DNA of 64,000 nt from Brevibacterium sp. JSBI002. GTDB taxonomy: Bacteria > Actinomycetota > Actinomycetes > Actinomycetales > Brevibacteriaceae. A program made the translations under genes and the position numbers. The notes under the pieces were generated by a model, which was not told the DNA's origin, made no database searches, and was given only the letters and a program-made list of their open reading frames with translations. This document shows, piece by piece, positions 34,212-46,777 of the stretch (positions are counted from its first letter, which is position 1; each line of letters opens with the position of its first letter). The stretch covers positions 2,542,001 through 2,606,000 of the forward strand of contig NZ_CP110341.1 of NCBI RefSeq assembly GCF_026013965.1. The letters are read 5' to 3'.

Positions 34212-34790
34212 TTAGGCGGAGGGGCGTTCGGGCCAGGTGCGGGTGCCTTGGATGTATCCGGCCATGTCAGCCACGACGCGGTCGGCGTCGGCCTGGGTGA
34301 ACTCGCCGGCTGAGACTCCGGCCTGGAGGTCGGCGGCGAGATCGGCGATGCGGGTCCGGGCGTCGGCCGCGGTGGCCGCGACGAGTTCGGTGCCGGTGGA
34401 CAGTGCGCCGGACGAGTGTGTGCCGGCCGCCTGGCTTGCGGTGGAAGGCGATCCGTTCGCCGAGGCAGTGTCGGTGAACGAGGCGCCGTTCGCCGAGGCA
34501 GTGTCGGTGAACGAGGCGCCCACTGCAGGATCGTCGACGATGGTGCCCTCGATGACCTCATTCGCGTCGGTCGAGGCGCCAGCGAGCGCGGTCGGCGACT
34601 CCTCGGTTCGTCCGGTGGCCGGAGCAGCCGGGGTGCGCATGGACGTCAGTTCAGGCTGCGCATTGCGTTTGGTGCTGTTCGGTCCCGGCCCCAGCACCAG
34701 GTCGGCCAGGCCCGCCGTAACCGGCACTGCGGTCAGGGCCGCGGCGACGACCACGCAGGTACCGGCGAGAACTTTGGGGATCCATCTCAT
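34212..34790 (-). CDS. small secreted protein with 11-residue tandem repeat
   Basis: Family not recognised. The 192-aa product has a signal peptide (WIPKVLAGTCVVVAAALTAV, residues 3-22) without a lipobox, then a long Ser/Thr/Ala-rich disordered part with two identical GASFTDTASAN repeats. The C-terminal ~65 residues are helical (TRIADLAADLQAGVSAGEF and DADRVVADMAGYIQG), resembling small DNA-binding-like or SHOCT-like helix pairs but not identifiable. ATG 34790 begins the signal peptide; the longer ORF start (35063) would overlap ligA. It sits between ligA and gatC. Confidence 0.68.
   Translation of the reverse strand: MRWIPKVLAGTCVVVAAALTAVPVTAGLADLVLGPGPNSTKRNAQPELTSMRTPAAPATGRTEESPTALAGASTDANEVIEGTIVDDPAVGASFTDTASANGASFTDTASANGSPSTASQAAGTHSSGALSTGTELVAATAADARTRIADLAADLQAGVSAGEFTQADADRVVADMAGYIQGTRTWPERPSA
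34455..34520. repeat. perfect 33-bp tandem duplication in coding sequence
   Basis: Two identical 33-bp units (34455-34487 and 34488-34520) encode the repeated GASFTDTASAN in the secreted protein. Perfect identity indicates a recent, in-frame slippage duplication. Confidence 0.93.
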
Positions 34791-34959
34791 GTCCCACACT
34801 CTTCCACTCGAAGCTGTTTCTGAGCTTGGCTGAGTCTGAACCCCGGCTTCGAGTTCGGTCACGAACGAATCACAGCCGCACCAAGGAACCTCCCCGAACC
34901 GGAATGTATTCCCTCCGGCAGCGAGGCACCAGGGACCAGGCACGAGGCCCGGGCACACC

Positions 34960-38265
<3,306 letters not shown>

Positions 38266-38273
<8 letters not shown>

Positions 38274-40317
38274 GCTGGTGGGCGCGGGGGATTCCGAAGA
38301 CGTCGACATAGAATCCGAACTCGCTTTCCAGGGAATCGATGATGGTCTCGGCGCGGACGAAGCCGTGGGATTCGCCCTTGTACAGACGGTAAATGTACTC
38401 CACTCCGGCCAGTTCGAGTGTATCGACGAATTCCTGGGCCTGTGAGGGTGGGACGATCGGGTCGCGGTCGCCTTGCATCACAGCCACAGGCACGGTGATG
38501 TCTGTGGTCCGGCGGATCGGAGACCGGGTGATGTATTCGTCCTGGGCGGCGGGCCAGGGTCCGACGAGGCCGTCGATGTAGTGGGATTCGAAGTCGTGGG
38601 TGTCGACGACGAAGCGCATGAGGTCGGTCACCCCGAAATACGAGGTGCCGCACGCGAACACGTTCGTCGAAGCCAGGGCGGACAGCACCGTCCATCCGCC
38701 CGAGGAGGCTCCGGAGATGGCGATGCGGTTCGGATCGGCGAGTCCGGCCGCGACGAGTCCGTTGACGGCGGCGACGGTGTCCTCGACGTCGACGACTCCC
38801 CATTGCCCGCGCAGCCGGTCACGCCAGGCACGACCGAATCCGGTCGACCCGCCGTAGTTGACTTCGAGGACGCCGATGCCCTGGGAGGTGAAGAAGCTCG
38901 TGCGTGCCGTCATCTCCGGGGTCGCCTGCCCCGTCGGTCCGCCGTGGATCGAGACCACGAAGGGCGGGAGTTCGTCGACGAGAGCGGCGAAGCGAGGATT
39001 GTGGGGCGGGTGGATGACGACGGGCACTCCCCCGAGCTCGCCGACCTGCGGGCGGGAGTAGTAGCCCTGGTGGGTGTCAAGGCGTTCGCTGGCGATCTCG
39101 GTGAACAGGCCGGTCACCCGGTCGACGGCGTAGAGGACTCCGGGGCGCCTGGTCGACTTCGCCGTCAGCAGCAGGTGGGTGCGGCTGAGGTCGAGGAGTT
39201 CGATCGTGCCGAAGACCTCCCCCGTCGTATCGATGGTCTCCCAAGTCGTGTCGGAAGGGGTGAGCGTTTTGTCGGATAGGCTCAGCCGGCGGCGCACGAG
39301 GGATGCGGTGGCCGCCTGCGAATGGGCCCACACCTCTTCTCCGTCGTTGAGGTGCCACCTCGTGCCCAGCTGCCAGAGGGCGCCGCCGATCTCCTCGCCG
39401 GTGTCGATGACCGGTCGCAGCCGGTCGACTCCGATCTTTTCGGGCGCCGGTGGCTGGCGTTCGTCGGTGGCCAGGGGTCGCGCGGTGACGGGGTCGATGT
39501 CGAGCCCGAATAACGACCAGTGCCCGTGATGGTCGGAGATGACGTGGAGGGAGGAATCGGAGGTGAACTCCGGCTGGAGCAGGGAGATGCCCGGATCGGT
39601 CGGGCTCGGCATTCCCGGATCGGATCTGCGTGGCCGTTCGACGCCGTCGCCGCTGAGCACGGCGACCGCAGGTGTGGCCGGCGTGCGCACATCGACCAGC
39701 CACAGGGTGGTCCCGTCCCAGGGCATGTTCGGGTGCTCCCAGCCGACGAATGCCAAGGTGCTGCCGTCGGGTGAGAGTCTGGGCCAGGCCATGAAATGAG
39801 AGTGGGTCGAGAGCACATTCGTCGTCCCGTGCTTGGTCAGCAGCACAATCGCGCGTTCACGACGGGTGGACCGGCAGTCCTCGCGCACGCACAGCAGTCC
39901 CCACGGACTCATGTGCAGATCTCCATAGCGGATCCGCCCCGAGGTGTCCGGGGTCAGGGCATGCGGGGCTCGGCCGGGAATGATCTGCCAGACGCGCTGA
40001 TCAGCGGCGTTGACGAAGTAGATGACTTCGCTGTTCTGGTCGAGAGCCCACGAGGCTCCCCCGTATTCGTGGACGGCGGAGCGGATGTTGAACCCGGTCG
40101 GAATGACCTGCTCACGCTCTCCCGGACGCGACAGTGAGGTGCGGACGAGCCCGGTGCGGGCTTTCTCGGTGGGGATCTTCGTCGAATAGAAGATCTCGTC
40201 TCCCCGGAAGGCGGCGTCGAAGATCGGAGCGGCACCGGCGGCCACCTCGGCGGCGCCCAGAGGTGAGGACCACGTTCCATAAGGTGCCGTGACGACATCT
40301 TGGGGACTTTCCTTCAT
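38266..40317 (-). CDS. S9 family prolyl oligopeptidase-type peptidase
   Basis: A 683-aa serine peptidase with an N-terminal beta-propeller (about residues 1-420) that gates a C-terminal alpha/beta-hydrolase domain. The nucleophile Ser lies in AISGASSGGWTVL, the Asp in GDRDPIVPPSQ and the His in GESHGFVRA. No signal peptide, so cytosolic. It acts on short peptides, possibly as an acylaminoacyl-peptidase. TACTCT lies 6 nt before the ATG with no ribosome site, so it appears leaderless. It heads the run S9 peptidase, MetE-like gene and ligA, all overlapping. Confidence 0.92.
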
Positions 40318-40323
40318 GCCCCC

Positions 40324-40329
40324 AGAGTA
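40324..40329 (-). promoter_or_regulatory. -10 element of the S9 peptidase/ligA run
   Basis: TACTCT on the minus strand, 6 nt before the ATG at 40317. Leaderless geometry. Confidence 0.6.
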
Positions 40330-40383
40330 TCGCCAGTGGCCGACATCGGCCCCGAAGCAGTCACCTGAGTGAGGTGGGGCGGC

Positions 40384-41598
40384 TCAGGCGCCTGCGAATT
40401 CGGGTGCCGAGGTGATGCGGTCCTTAGCCGTGGAGTCGATGGTGGCCTGGCCGAGGACACGGGTGCCGCGGTAGATCACCATGGTCTGGCCCGGGGCCAC
40501 TCCGGAGAGCTCCTCATCGACGTCGACGTGCATGAGCTGCCCGGCCGGACGTGCGGCGGGCACCTCGACCTCGTCGATGATCGGATTCGCCTCATGTTCG
40601 GGTGCCTCGGCGACGAATTCGCCGAGCCAGGCACGGGCCGGCACCGGGTCGGCGTGGGCGCGGATCTGCACTTCGCAGTCGATGCCGGTCTCCGGGGTGT
40701 CCCCCATGTCCGACGGCGCTGCACCGGCCCAGGAGGTGCGGATGCCGGTCAGATGCGAGACCGCGAGATCGGCGCGCGATCCGACGGTGACGGTGTTCGT
40801 CGCCGGGTCGAGGCCGGTGACGAAGCGCGGCTTGCCGTCGGCAGCGGGCTTCTCGATGCCCAGACCCTTGCGCTGGCCGATCGTATAGGTCATCGCCCCA
40901 TCATGTTCGCCGAGCACTTCGCCTTCGGAGTCCTTGATGAGTCCCGGACGCATCGGGATCTTGTCGGCCAGCCAGGCCTTCGTGTCCCCGTCGGGGATGA
41001 AGCAGATGTCGTAGGAGTCGGGCTTGTTCGCGACGGAGAAACCGCGCTCGGCCGCCTCTGCGCGCACCTCGGCCTTCGACGCCGTCGCACCGATCGGGAA
41101 ATAGCAGTGCTCGAGCTGGTCGGAGGTGAGCACACCGAGGACGTAGGACTGGTCCTTGGCCAGGTCCTCACCGCGGTGGAGTTCGGGGCGACCCTCATCG
41201 TCACGGAGCACCTCGGCATAGTGGCCGGTGGCGATGGCGTCGAAGCCGAGCGCCAGGGCCCGGTCGAGGAGGGCTGCGAACTTGATGCGCTCATTGCAGC
41301 GCATGCACGGGTTCGGGGTGCGCCCGGCGGCGTATTCGGCGATGAAGTCATCGACTATGTCTTCCTTGAACCGCTCGGAGAAGTCCCAGACGTAGAAGGG
41401 GATGTCGAGCATTCCCGCCACCCGGTGGGCGTCGCGGGAGTCTTCGATCGTGCAGCAGCCGCGCGATCCGGTGCGCAGGGTCCCGGGCATGCGGGACAGG
41501 GCGAGGTGAACGCCGACGACTTCGTGTCCGGCGTCGACGGCACGGGCGGCTGCGACGGAGGAATCGACTCCGCCGGACATGGCAACGAGTACTCTCAT
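40384..41598 (-). CDS. mnmA: tRNA-specific 2-thiouridylase
   Basis: A 404-aa enzyme that thiolates U34 of tRNA Lys, Glu and Gln using ATP and sulfur passed from a desulfurase. The PP-loop SGGVDSS lies at residues 8-14. The catalytic Cys98 is in [11 protein letters not shown] with its partner Cys in [12 protein letters not shown]. Further motifs are [19 protein letters not shown] and [14 protein letters not shown] 41598 overlaps the iscS stop by 4 nt (ATGA) and has AAGGAG upstream. Translational coupling to the desulfurase suggests direct sulfur transfer between the two. Confidence 0.96.
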   Translation of the reverse strand: MRVLVAMSGGVDSSVAAARAVDAGHEVVGVHLALSRMPGTLRTGSRGCCTIEDSRDAHRVAGMLDIPFYVWDFSERFKEDIVDDFIAEYAAGRTPNPCMRCNERIKFAALLDRALALGFDAIATGHYAEVLRDDEGRPELHRGEDLAKDQSYVLGVLTSDQLEHCYFPIGATASKAEVRAEAAERGFSVANKPDSYDICFIPDGDTKAWLADKIPMRPGLIKDSEGEVLGEHDGAMTYTIGQRKGLGIEKPAADGKPRFVTGLDPATNTVTVGSRADLAVSHLTGIRTSWAGAAPSDMGDTPETGIDCEVQIRAHADPVPARAWLGEFVAEAPEHEANPIIDEVEVPAARPAGQLMHVDVDEELSGVAPGQTMVIYRGTRVLGQATIDSTAKDRITSAPEFAGA

Positions 41599-42806
41599 GA
41601 TGCTCCTTGCATCCATCGGGGTGTTGCCGAAACCATCCCGGCTCGGCGTGCCTGGTCGACGACCTCGGGCAGGGCCGCGAGCAGGGCATCGACATCGGCT
41701 TCGGTCGTTTCGTGACCGAGCGTGAAACGTTGAGTGGTGCGGGCGCTGTCCTCATCCATCCCGCATGCCAAGAGCACACGGGAGGGACGGGAGACACCGG
41801 CAGAACAGGCCGATCCCGTCGAGGTGGCCAATCCCCGGGCATCGAGACCGAACAGCAGCGAGTCCCCCTCGCAGCCCGGGAACGTGAAGTGGGCGTTGGC
41901 CGGCAGGCGGTCCGCTCCGCGCGGACCGGAGAGCCGTGCCCCGTCGATGCTCGATTCGATTCCCGCGATGAGGCGGTCCCGCAGTCCCGACAGTCGTGCC
42001 GCCCGGGCCTCGAGGTCGTCTGTGACGAGGTCGACGGCGGCGGCGAAGGCCACGGCGCCGGCGACGTCGAGGGTGCCCGAGCGCACGCTGCGTTCCTGTC
42101 CCCCGCCGTGGAGGATGGGCGTCGGGCTCGCTGCGCGGTCGAGCAGGAGTGCGCCGATTCCGACGGGGCCGCCGATCTTGTGCGCGGTGATCGTCATCGC
42201 CGTGGCCTTGAGTGCGGTGAAGTCGAGCGGGATCTGTCCGAGCGCCTGTACGGCGTCGATGTGGAAGGGAACGCCGAGTTCGGCGGCGATCTCACCGATC
42301 TCGGCGATCGGCTGCAGAGTGCCGATCTCGTTGTTCGCGGCCATCACGCTGATGAGCGCGGTGCGTTCGGGGTCGCGCCGCAGTTCGGCGGTCGCCGCGT
42401 CCAGATCGAGACGTCCTGCCGGGTCGACGTCGAGGTAAACGGCTTCGGCGCCGAGGCTCTCCAGCCACTCTACGGCCTCGAGGATCGCAGGATGTTCGAT
42501 CGTCGTCGTCAGCACTCGCGGGCGGGCAGGCTCCGTGAACGTTCCGCTGTTGCGGGCGAGGTAGAGGCCTTTGAGAGCGAAATTGTCCGCTTCGGTGCCT
42601 CCGGATGTGAAGATCACCTCCGACGAGGTGGCCGCACCGACCGCGCGGGCGATGCCTTCGCGTGCTTCTTCGATGCGCATCCGTGCCGCCTGACCGACCG
42701 CGTGCAGGGCCGAGGGGTTGGCCCGACGGGCCAGCTCCTTCGTGTACACCTCAAGCACCTCGGCGGGCATCGGCGAGGTGGCTGCGTGATCAAGATAGAT
42801 GGGCAC
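41595..42806 (-). CDS. iscS: cysteine desulfurase
   Basis: A 403-aa class V aminotransferase-fold PLP enzyme that mobilises sulfur from cysteine. The start [13 protein letters not shown] is typical; PLP-Lys lies in [12 protein letters not shown] and the persulfide Cys in [16 protein letters not shown] precedes the ATG. It is coupled to mnmA, so its main role here is probably tRNA thiolation; Fe-S supply is possible. TAAAAT lies 12 nt before the start, implying a very short leader. Divergent from the two small membrane proteins. Confidence 0.95.
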   Translation of the reverse strand: MPIYLDHAATSPMPAEVLEVYTKELARRANPSALHAVGQAARMRIEEAREGIARAVGAATSSEVIFTSGGTEADNFALKGLYLARNSGTFTEPARPRVLTTTIEHPAILEAVEWLESLGAEAVYLDVDPAGRLDLDAATAELRRDPERTALISVMAANNEIGTLQPIAEIGEIAAELGVPFHIDAVQALGQIPLDFTALKATAMTITAHKIGGPVGIGALLLDRAASPTPILHGGGQERSVRSGTLDVAGAVAFAAAVDLVTDDLEARAARLSGLRDRLIAGIESSIDGARLSGPRGADRLPANAHFTFPGCEGDSLLFGLDARGLATSTGSACSAGVSRPSRVLLACGMDEDSARTTQRFTLGHETTEADVDALLAALPEVVDQARRAGMVSATPRWMQGAS

Positions 42807-42907
42807 CCTGCAATTTTAGGGCGTGAGCCAGGCTGCGGCCAGGATCCGTGCGGCATCTCACCTGCCAAGCGGCACATCCGGACGAGTTGCCTGCCGGTAT
42901 GGCCGAC

Positions 42908-42913
42908 TAAACT
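42908..42913 (+). promoter_or_regulatory. -10 element of the 42921 membrane protein pair
   Basis: TAAACT, followed by 7 nt and the GTG at 42921. Leaderless geometry. Confidence 0.6.
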
Positions 42914-42920
42914 GGGTCGG

Positions 42921-43271
42921 GTGTTCACCGTTTTCACCATCGTCCTCTATGCCGCCACCGGCATCCTGACCCTGTGGTCGATCATCGAGACCATCCGCAA
43001 CCGCCCGGCCGGCAAGGCTCTGCTCGGCGGTGCCGCACTGCTTCTGCTGCTGCTCATTGTGCAGCTGATCATCTCGATTGCGACCTTCGGCTCCACACAC
43101 GATGTCGACCCACTGCTCTACTTCGGCTACATCATCACGGCAATCATGGTCATGGCGCTGGCCGGGTTCTGGGCGTTCGCGGAACTGAGTCGTTGGGGGC
43201 CGGGTGTGCTGGCCGCGGCAGGACTGACGGTGATCGTGATGATCGAGAGATTGGACCAGATTTGGCAGTGA
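42921..43271 (+). CDS. small four-helix membrane protein
   Basis: Family not recognised. The 116-aa product is almost entirely hydrophobic, with about four membrane helices. The charged loop after helix one (ETIRNRPAGKALLG) should face the cytosol. GTG 42921 lies 7 nt after TAAACT without a ribosome site. Its stop overlaps the next gene (GTGA), whose product is also a four-helix membrane protein, so the two are probably partners. Present as an unannotated pair near iscS. Confidence 0.8.
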   Translation: MFTVFTIVLYAATGILTLWSIIETIRNRPAGKALLGGAALLLLLLIVQLIISIATFGSTHDVDPLLYFGYIITAIMVMALAGFWAFAELSRWGPGVLAAAGLTVIVMIERLDQIWQ

Positions 43272-43777
43272 CCAGGCGCAATCGGTTCGGCGGGGACCCC
43301 GCCGACGATGCGAGCTCAGCAGGCAACGCGGACTCCACGGCCGCCTCGGCGAGGGGAAAGACGGGACGGTCGCCGTTCTCGGCGATGCATACCGGACCCG
43401 GACGGGCGCTCACGGCGGTGTACGGGGTCTTCGCGCTCTCGGCCACGGCCCGAGCGGGCTACCAGCTCATCCGCGAATTCGATGTCGCGCCGATCGCGTA
43501 CTCGCTGTCCGCGCTGGCTGCGGTGATCTACATCCTCGCCACGGTCTGCCTGGTCATCGGCAACCGCGTCTCACACCGGATCGCCGTCGCCGCCTGCGCG
43601 ATCGAGTTCGTCGGCGTCATCGTCGTCGGCATCCTCAGCCACACCCACCCCGAGGACTTCGCGAAGCCGTCGGTGTGGTCGAACTTCGGCAGCGGATACG
43701 GCTATATTCCGCTGCTCCTGCCGCTCATCGGCCTATGGTGGCTGCTGCGCGTCGGCCGCCGCGCAAACCGCGACTGA
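43268..43777 (+). CDS. small membrane protein, partner of the preceding gene
   Basis: A 169-aa product with a polar, Ser/Ala-rich cytosolic N-terminus (about 40 residues) and four membrane helices. The hydrophilic segment HTHPEDFAKPSVWSNFG between helices three and four carries a conserved-looking His/Asp/Trp cluster. The GTG is inside a GTGA overlap with the upstream stop. No family recognised. The Pro-Ser-Val-Trp-Ser motif is often seen in small actinobacterial integral membrane proteins of unknown role. Confidence 0.75.
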   Translation: MTRRNRFGGDPADDASSAGNADSTAASARGKTGRSPFSAMHTGPGRALTAVYGVFALSATARAGYQLIREFDVAPIAYSLSALAAVIYILATVCLVIGNRVSHRIAVAACAIEFVGVIVVGILSHTHPEDFAKPSVWSNFGSGYGYIPLLLPLIGLWWLLRVGRRANRD

Positions 43778-43807
43778 CACGCCAAACGAACCGCGGCTGA
43801 GCGCGCC

Positions 43808-45643
43808 TCACTCCACCTTGGAGGACAGGACGTTCCAGTCGGTGGCGACGGCGGTGAGTTCGTCACCGGTCTTCATCAGCACATAGGGGTGCGCGGTGTC
43901 GACCTTGATGGTGTCGCCCTCTTTGTCGTTCGTCTTCACGGCTTCGACGGTGTCGCCGAGGTCGAGAGCGTAGTCCGACGGTGCCTTGATCGTCAGGGTG
44001 CAGCGCACCTCGCCCATTCCGATCGCACCGTTCTCGGTGCTCAAGGACATGTCCTCGAACTTGAGGTCCTCATAGGGTTTGCAGTCGACGTCGACCTTGT
44101 CGAAGCCGGAGTCCTTGTCCCGCAGGTCACCCAGGTAGTCGCGGAATCCCTTGAATCCGCCCTCCTTGAGTCCTTCGGGTCCTCCGGACTTCGCCTTGCC
44201 GTCGACGAGGAACGATGAGACGTCACCGGATGCCGTGGTCAGGTCCTCGGAGAAGTCCTCGGGTCCCTTCTCCACGGCGCCGCTGTCATCGGCCATGAGG
44301 GTGGGCATCTGATCGGTGGGGATATAGGACGCCGAACGCACGAGCGGATCGGTCGACGCCGACTCTCGCGTCACCAGCATCACCTGGGTCAGCTGCTTGT
44401 CCCCATCCGTGGAATTCTTGTCCGCGGTTCCGAAGGCGTAGAACCACATCGGATATTCAGTGAAGTTCGGGCTGCCGGCGACGACCTCGGTGAAGTTCGG
44501 TGCGCGCAGCTTCTGCTTCGCCTTGTCCGCGATCTGGATCTGCGCGCGGGTGTGGTCGATGAGCGGTGCCGCCTGGATCTTGTCGAGGTCGGAGCCCTTG
44601 TCGCCGAGGGTCTTGTCCAGCGATTCCGTGTAGTTCGTCATGAACTTGCCGGCCTCACCGGGGCGCACCGCCGTGCGTTCGTACGGGGTGGTGTCCGGGC
44701 TGCTGGGTTTGGCGATCGGCATGTTCGCACAGCCGCTGAGCACCAGCCCGGTGCCCAAGACGGAGGCCGTCACTGCGCGGAAGGACCGCCGGTTCCGCAG
44801 ATCCCGTCGCCGAGGCGGCGCTTGGCCGGCCGTGTCCGGCTGCACTGTCGAGATCGGCTGGGTCGCCGGTCCCGGCTCGCCCGTGGCTGTGCGGTCATCT
44901 GCCGGTCCCCGGCCGCCTCGGCCCGAGCCGCTGCCGCCTCCGGGTCCGCTGTCGCTGCTGTCCGGTCCGCCGCCCTCGTCGGGTCCGGTGCCGTTCGGGC
45001 GTCCGACGTCCTTCTTCGGCGGGCGGATGCGCGAGTCCCACCAGCGCATGAAGAAGAACACCGAGAATCCGGCGAGGATGATCGTGCCGGCAATGCCGAG
45101 CAGGCTGAGTGCGAACACGCCCTTGACGCGCATCTGGAGACTCACCGTCGTTCCGTCGAGACTGTCATCGGAGTTCGCAGGAGCGATCACGAGCACCTGC
45201 GGTTCGGCATCGAGATCGAACGTCTTCGCGACCGTCTTTCCCGTGTCCTGGCTGATCCACCAGTCGCGATCGGCGATATCGGCCTCCGGCTTCTCATCAC
45301 CGGGAGTGAACCGGTGGGTCGCGGAATTCGGGAACGACACATCACTGATCTGCTCCTGCGCCACCCCGTCGAGGTAGCTGTCGGCGTCAACTCCGCTGGC
45401 GGTGCCGACGAACAGCTCCGTGCCCTTCGAGTTCTTCGCCGTCACGGTCACGCTCGAACCCGAATAGGGCACGATGGCCTCGTCGAGGACGACGGCGTAG
45501 GCCCCGTCCTTGACCTTGAAGGCAGGGGTCTCGGTGATCTCGTCGGTGCCGACGACCGAGAGCGCAGAGATGACCAGTCCGGCGAGCGTGAGTGCTGCTA
45601 CGCCGAAGAGGATGGCGGTGAAGAGTCGGATTCGCTGGATCAG
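43808..45643 (-). CDS. multi-domain envelope protein with internal lipobox, probable CTG start
   Basis: A 611-aa product if started at CTG 45643. Layout: membrane helix (about 7-30), ~140-residue extracytoplasmic domain, second helix (about 175-199, VFALSLLGIAGTIILAG), Pro/Gly-rich cytosolic linker, arginine patch (RRRDLRNRR), third hydrophobic stretch ending in lipobox-like LVLSGC (Cys about 305), then a ~300-residue external domain. The CTG overlaps the stop of the thioredoxin gene as CTGA, just like the ATGA and GTGA couplings nearby, with GAGGG 8 nt upstream. No ATG, GTG or TTG occurs in frame until 45472, which would delete helix one. It is a paralog of the 46778-48396 gene. Function unknown. 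Confidence 0.72.
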   Translation of the reverse strand: MIQRIRLFTAILFGVAALTLAGLVISALSVVGTDEITETPAFKVKDGAYAVVLDEAIVPYSGSSVTVTAKNSKGTELFVGTASGVDADSYLDGVAQEQISDVSFPNSATHRFTPGDEKPEADIADRDWWISQDTGKTVAKTFDLDAEPQVLVIAPANSDDSLDGTTVSLQMRVKGVFALSLLGIAGTIILAGFSVFFFMRWWDSRIRPPKKDVGRPNGTGPDEGGGPDSSDSGPGGGSGSGRGGRGPADDRTATGEPGPATQPISTVQPDTAGQAPPRRRDLRNRRSFRAVTASVLGTGLVLSGCANMPIAKPSSPDTTPYERTAVRPGEAGKFMTNYTESLDKTLGDKGSDLDKIQAAPLIDHTRAQIQIADKAKQKLRAPNFTEVVAGSPNFTEYPMWFYAFGTADKNSTDGDKQLTQVMLVTRESASTDPLVRSASYIPTDQMPTLMADDSGAVEKGPEDFSEDLTTASGDVSSFLVDGKAKSGGPEGLKEGGFKGFRDYLGDLRDKDSGFDKVDVDCKPYEDLKFEDMSLSTENGAIGMGEVRCTLTIKAPSDYALDLGDTVEAVKTNDKEGDTIKVDTAHPYVLMKTGDELTAVATDWNVLSSKVE

Positions 45644-46626
45644 AACAGTGCCCTCATGAGTGCGGTCCGTGCCTTGGTCACGGCTGGGTCGTCGGCGCCG
45701 AGGACCGCGAAGAGATCGAGGACACGCAGGCGCAGGGATTCCTTCTCATCACCGGTGGTGGTGCGGATAAGAGAGATGAGTCGGTTGAAGGCGCTGCCGG
45801 CATTGCCGCTGACGACTTCGGCGTCGGCCGCGGCCTTCGCGGCCTCGACGTTTTTGGGGTCCGCATCGGCGGCGGCGATGAGATCGGCCGGTTCCTGGTC
45901 GATGAGGCGGCGTCCCAAGCCTGCCCGGGCGAGACCGAACTTCGCCTCTTCATCGGCTGGAGAGTTCGCCAGCGCGGCCTTGAAAAGGTTCTCTGCGGTG
46001 TCGAAGTCGCCCTTGGCGAGTGCCTCTTCGGCCTCCGGGTGGGCGGGGCCGACCGGTTCGGGCTCGGCTCCCCCGACGACCGCATGGCCGGTCACACCGT
46101 TCTCACCGGCGAGCTTGAGCAGTTCGTCGAAGTACGCCTGGACCTGCGGTTCGGGCAGAGCACTCTGGAACAGCGGCACGGGCTGACCCTTGATGAGGGC
46201 GACGACCGTGGGGATCGACTGGACTCCGAAGGCCTGCTGCAGACGCGGGTTCGCATCGACGTCGACCTTGGCCAGAACCAGACGTCCCCCGTACGAGGTG
46301 ACGACGCGTTCGAGGATCGGCGAGAGCTGTTTGCACGGTTCGCACCACTCGGCCCACAGGTCGATGACGACGGGCACGCGGTCGGAGATCGCCACCAGGC
46401 TGGTGAACGTCGATTCGTCGACGTCGAAGACCAGTCCCGGAACGGCGACCGTATCCGGGTCCCCACCGGCCGGGCCGCCGGCGGCACCGGCTCCCGCACC
46501 GGCTCCCGCACCGGCGGCCTGACCGGCCTGACCGGCCTGTTCGGCGGGCATGTTCTTGCTGCGCACCGCCGACAGGTCGAGTCCCTGATTGGGCTGCGTG
46601 CTCTCCTGCGAGGGATCCATTGACAC
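45640..46626 (-). CDS. CnoX/YbbN-like thioredoxin-TPR protein
   Basis: A 328-aa protein with a Gly/Ala-rich N-terminal linker, a thioredoxin domain (about residues 60-170) bearing the active site WAEWCEPCKQL, and C-terminal helical TPR-like repeats (HPEAEEALAKGDFDTAENLF). Such proteins act as redox-responsive holdases/co-chaperones. GTG 46626 has AAGGAG 5 nt upstream; an ATG two codons inside is a weaker choice. Its stop overlaps the downstream envelope-protein gene (CTGA), tying a thiol-redox chaperone to two paralogous envelope proteins. Confidence 0.88.
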   Translation of the reverse strand: MSMDPSQESTQPNQGLDLSAVRSKNMPAEQAGQAGQAAGAGAGAGAGAAGGPAGGDPDTVAVPGLVFDVDESTFTSLVAISDRVPVVIDLWAEWCEPCKQLSPILERVVTSYGGRLVLAKVDVDANPRLQQAFGVQSIPTVVALIKGQPVPLFQSALPEPQVQAYFDELLKLAGENGVTGHAVVGGAEPEPVGPAHPEAEEALAKGDFDTAENLFKAALANSPADEEAKFGLARAGLGRRLIDQEPADLIAAADADPKNVEAAKAAADAEVVSGNAGSAFNRLISLIRTTTGDEKESLRLRVLDLFAVLGADDPAVTKARTALMRALF

Positions 46627-46777
46627 GTGGTCTCCTTTGTGACGCGGTCGGTGGACTCGGCGCAAACCGTGACGCACCTGGTCCTTGCTTATCCAACAGA
46701 ACGTATCAACACCGGTGCGCCCACGGCTATTTCCTCAGCCGTCACGGAAGGAACACCACGGTGCCGACCCTTCCGCC

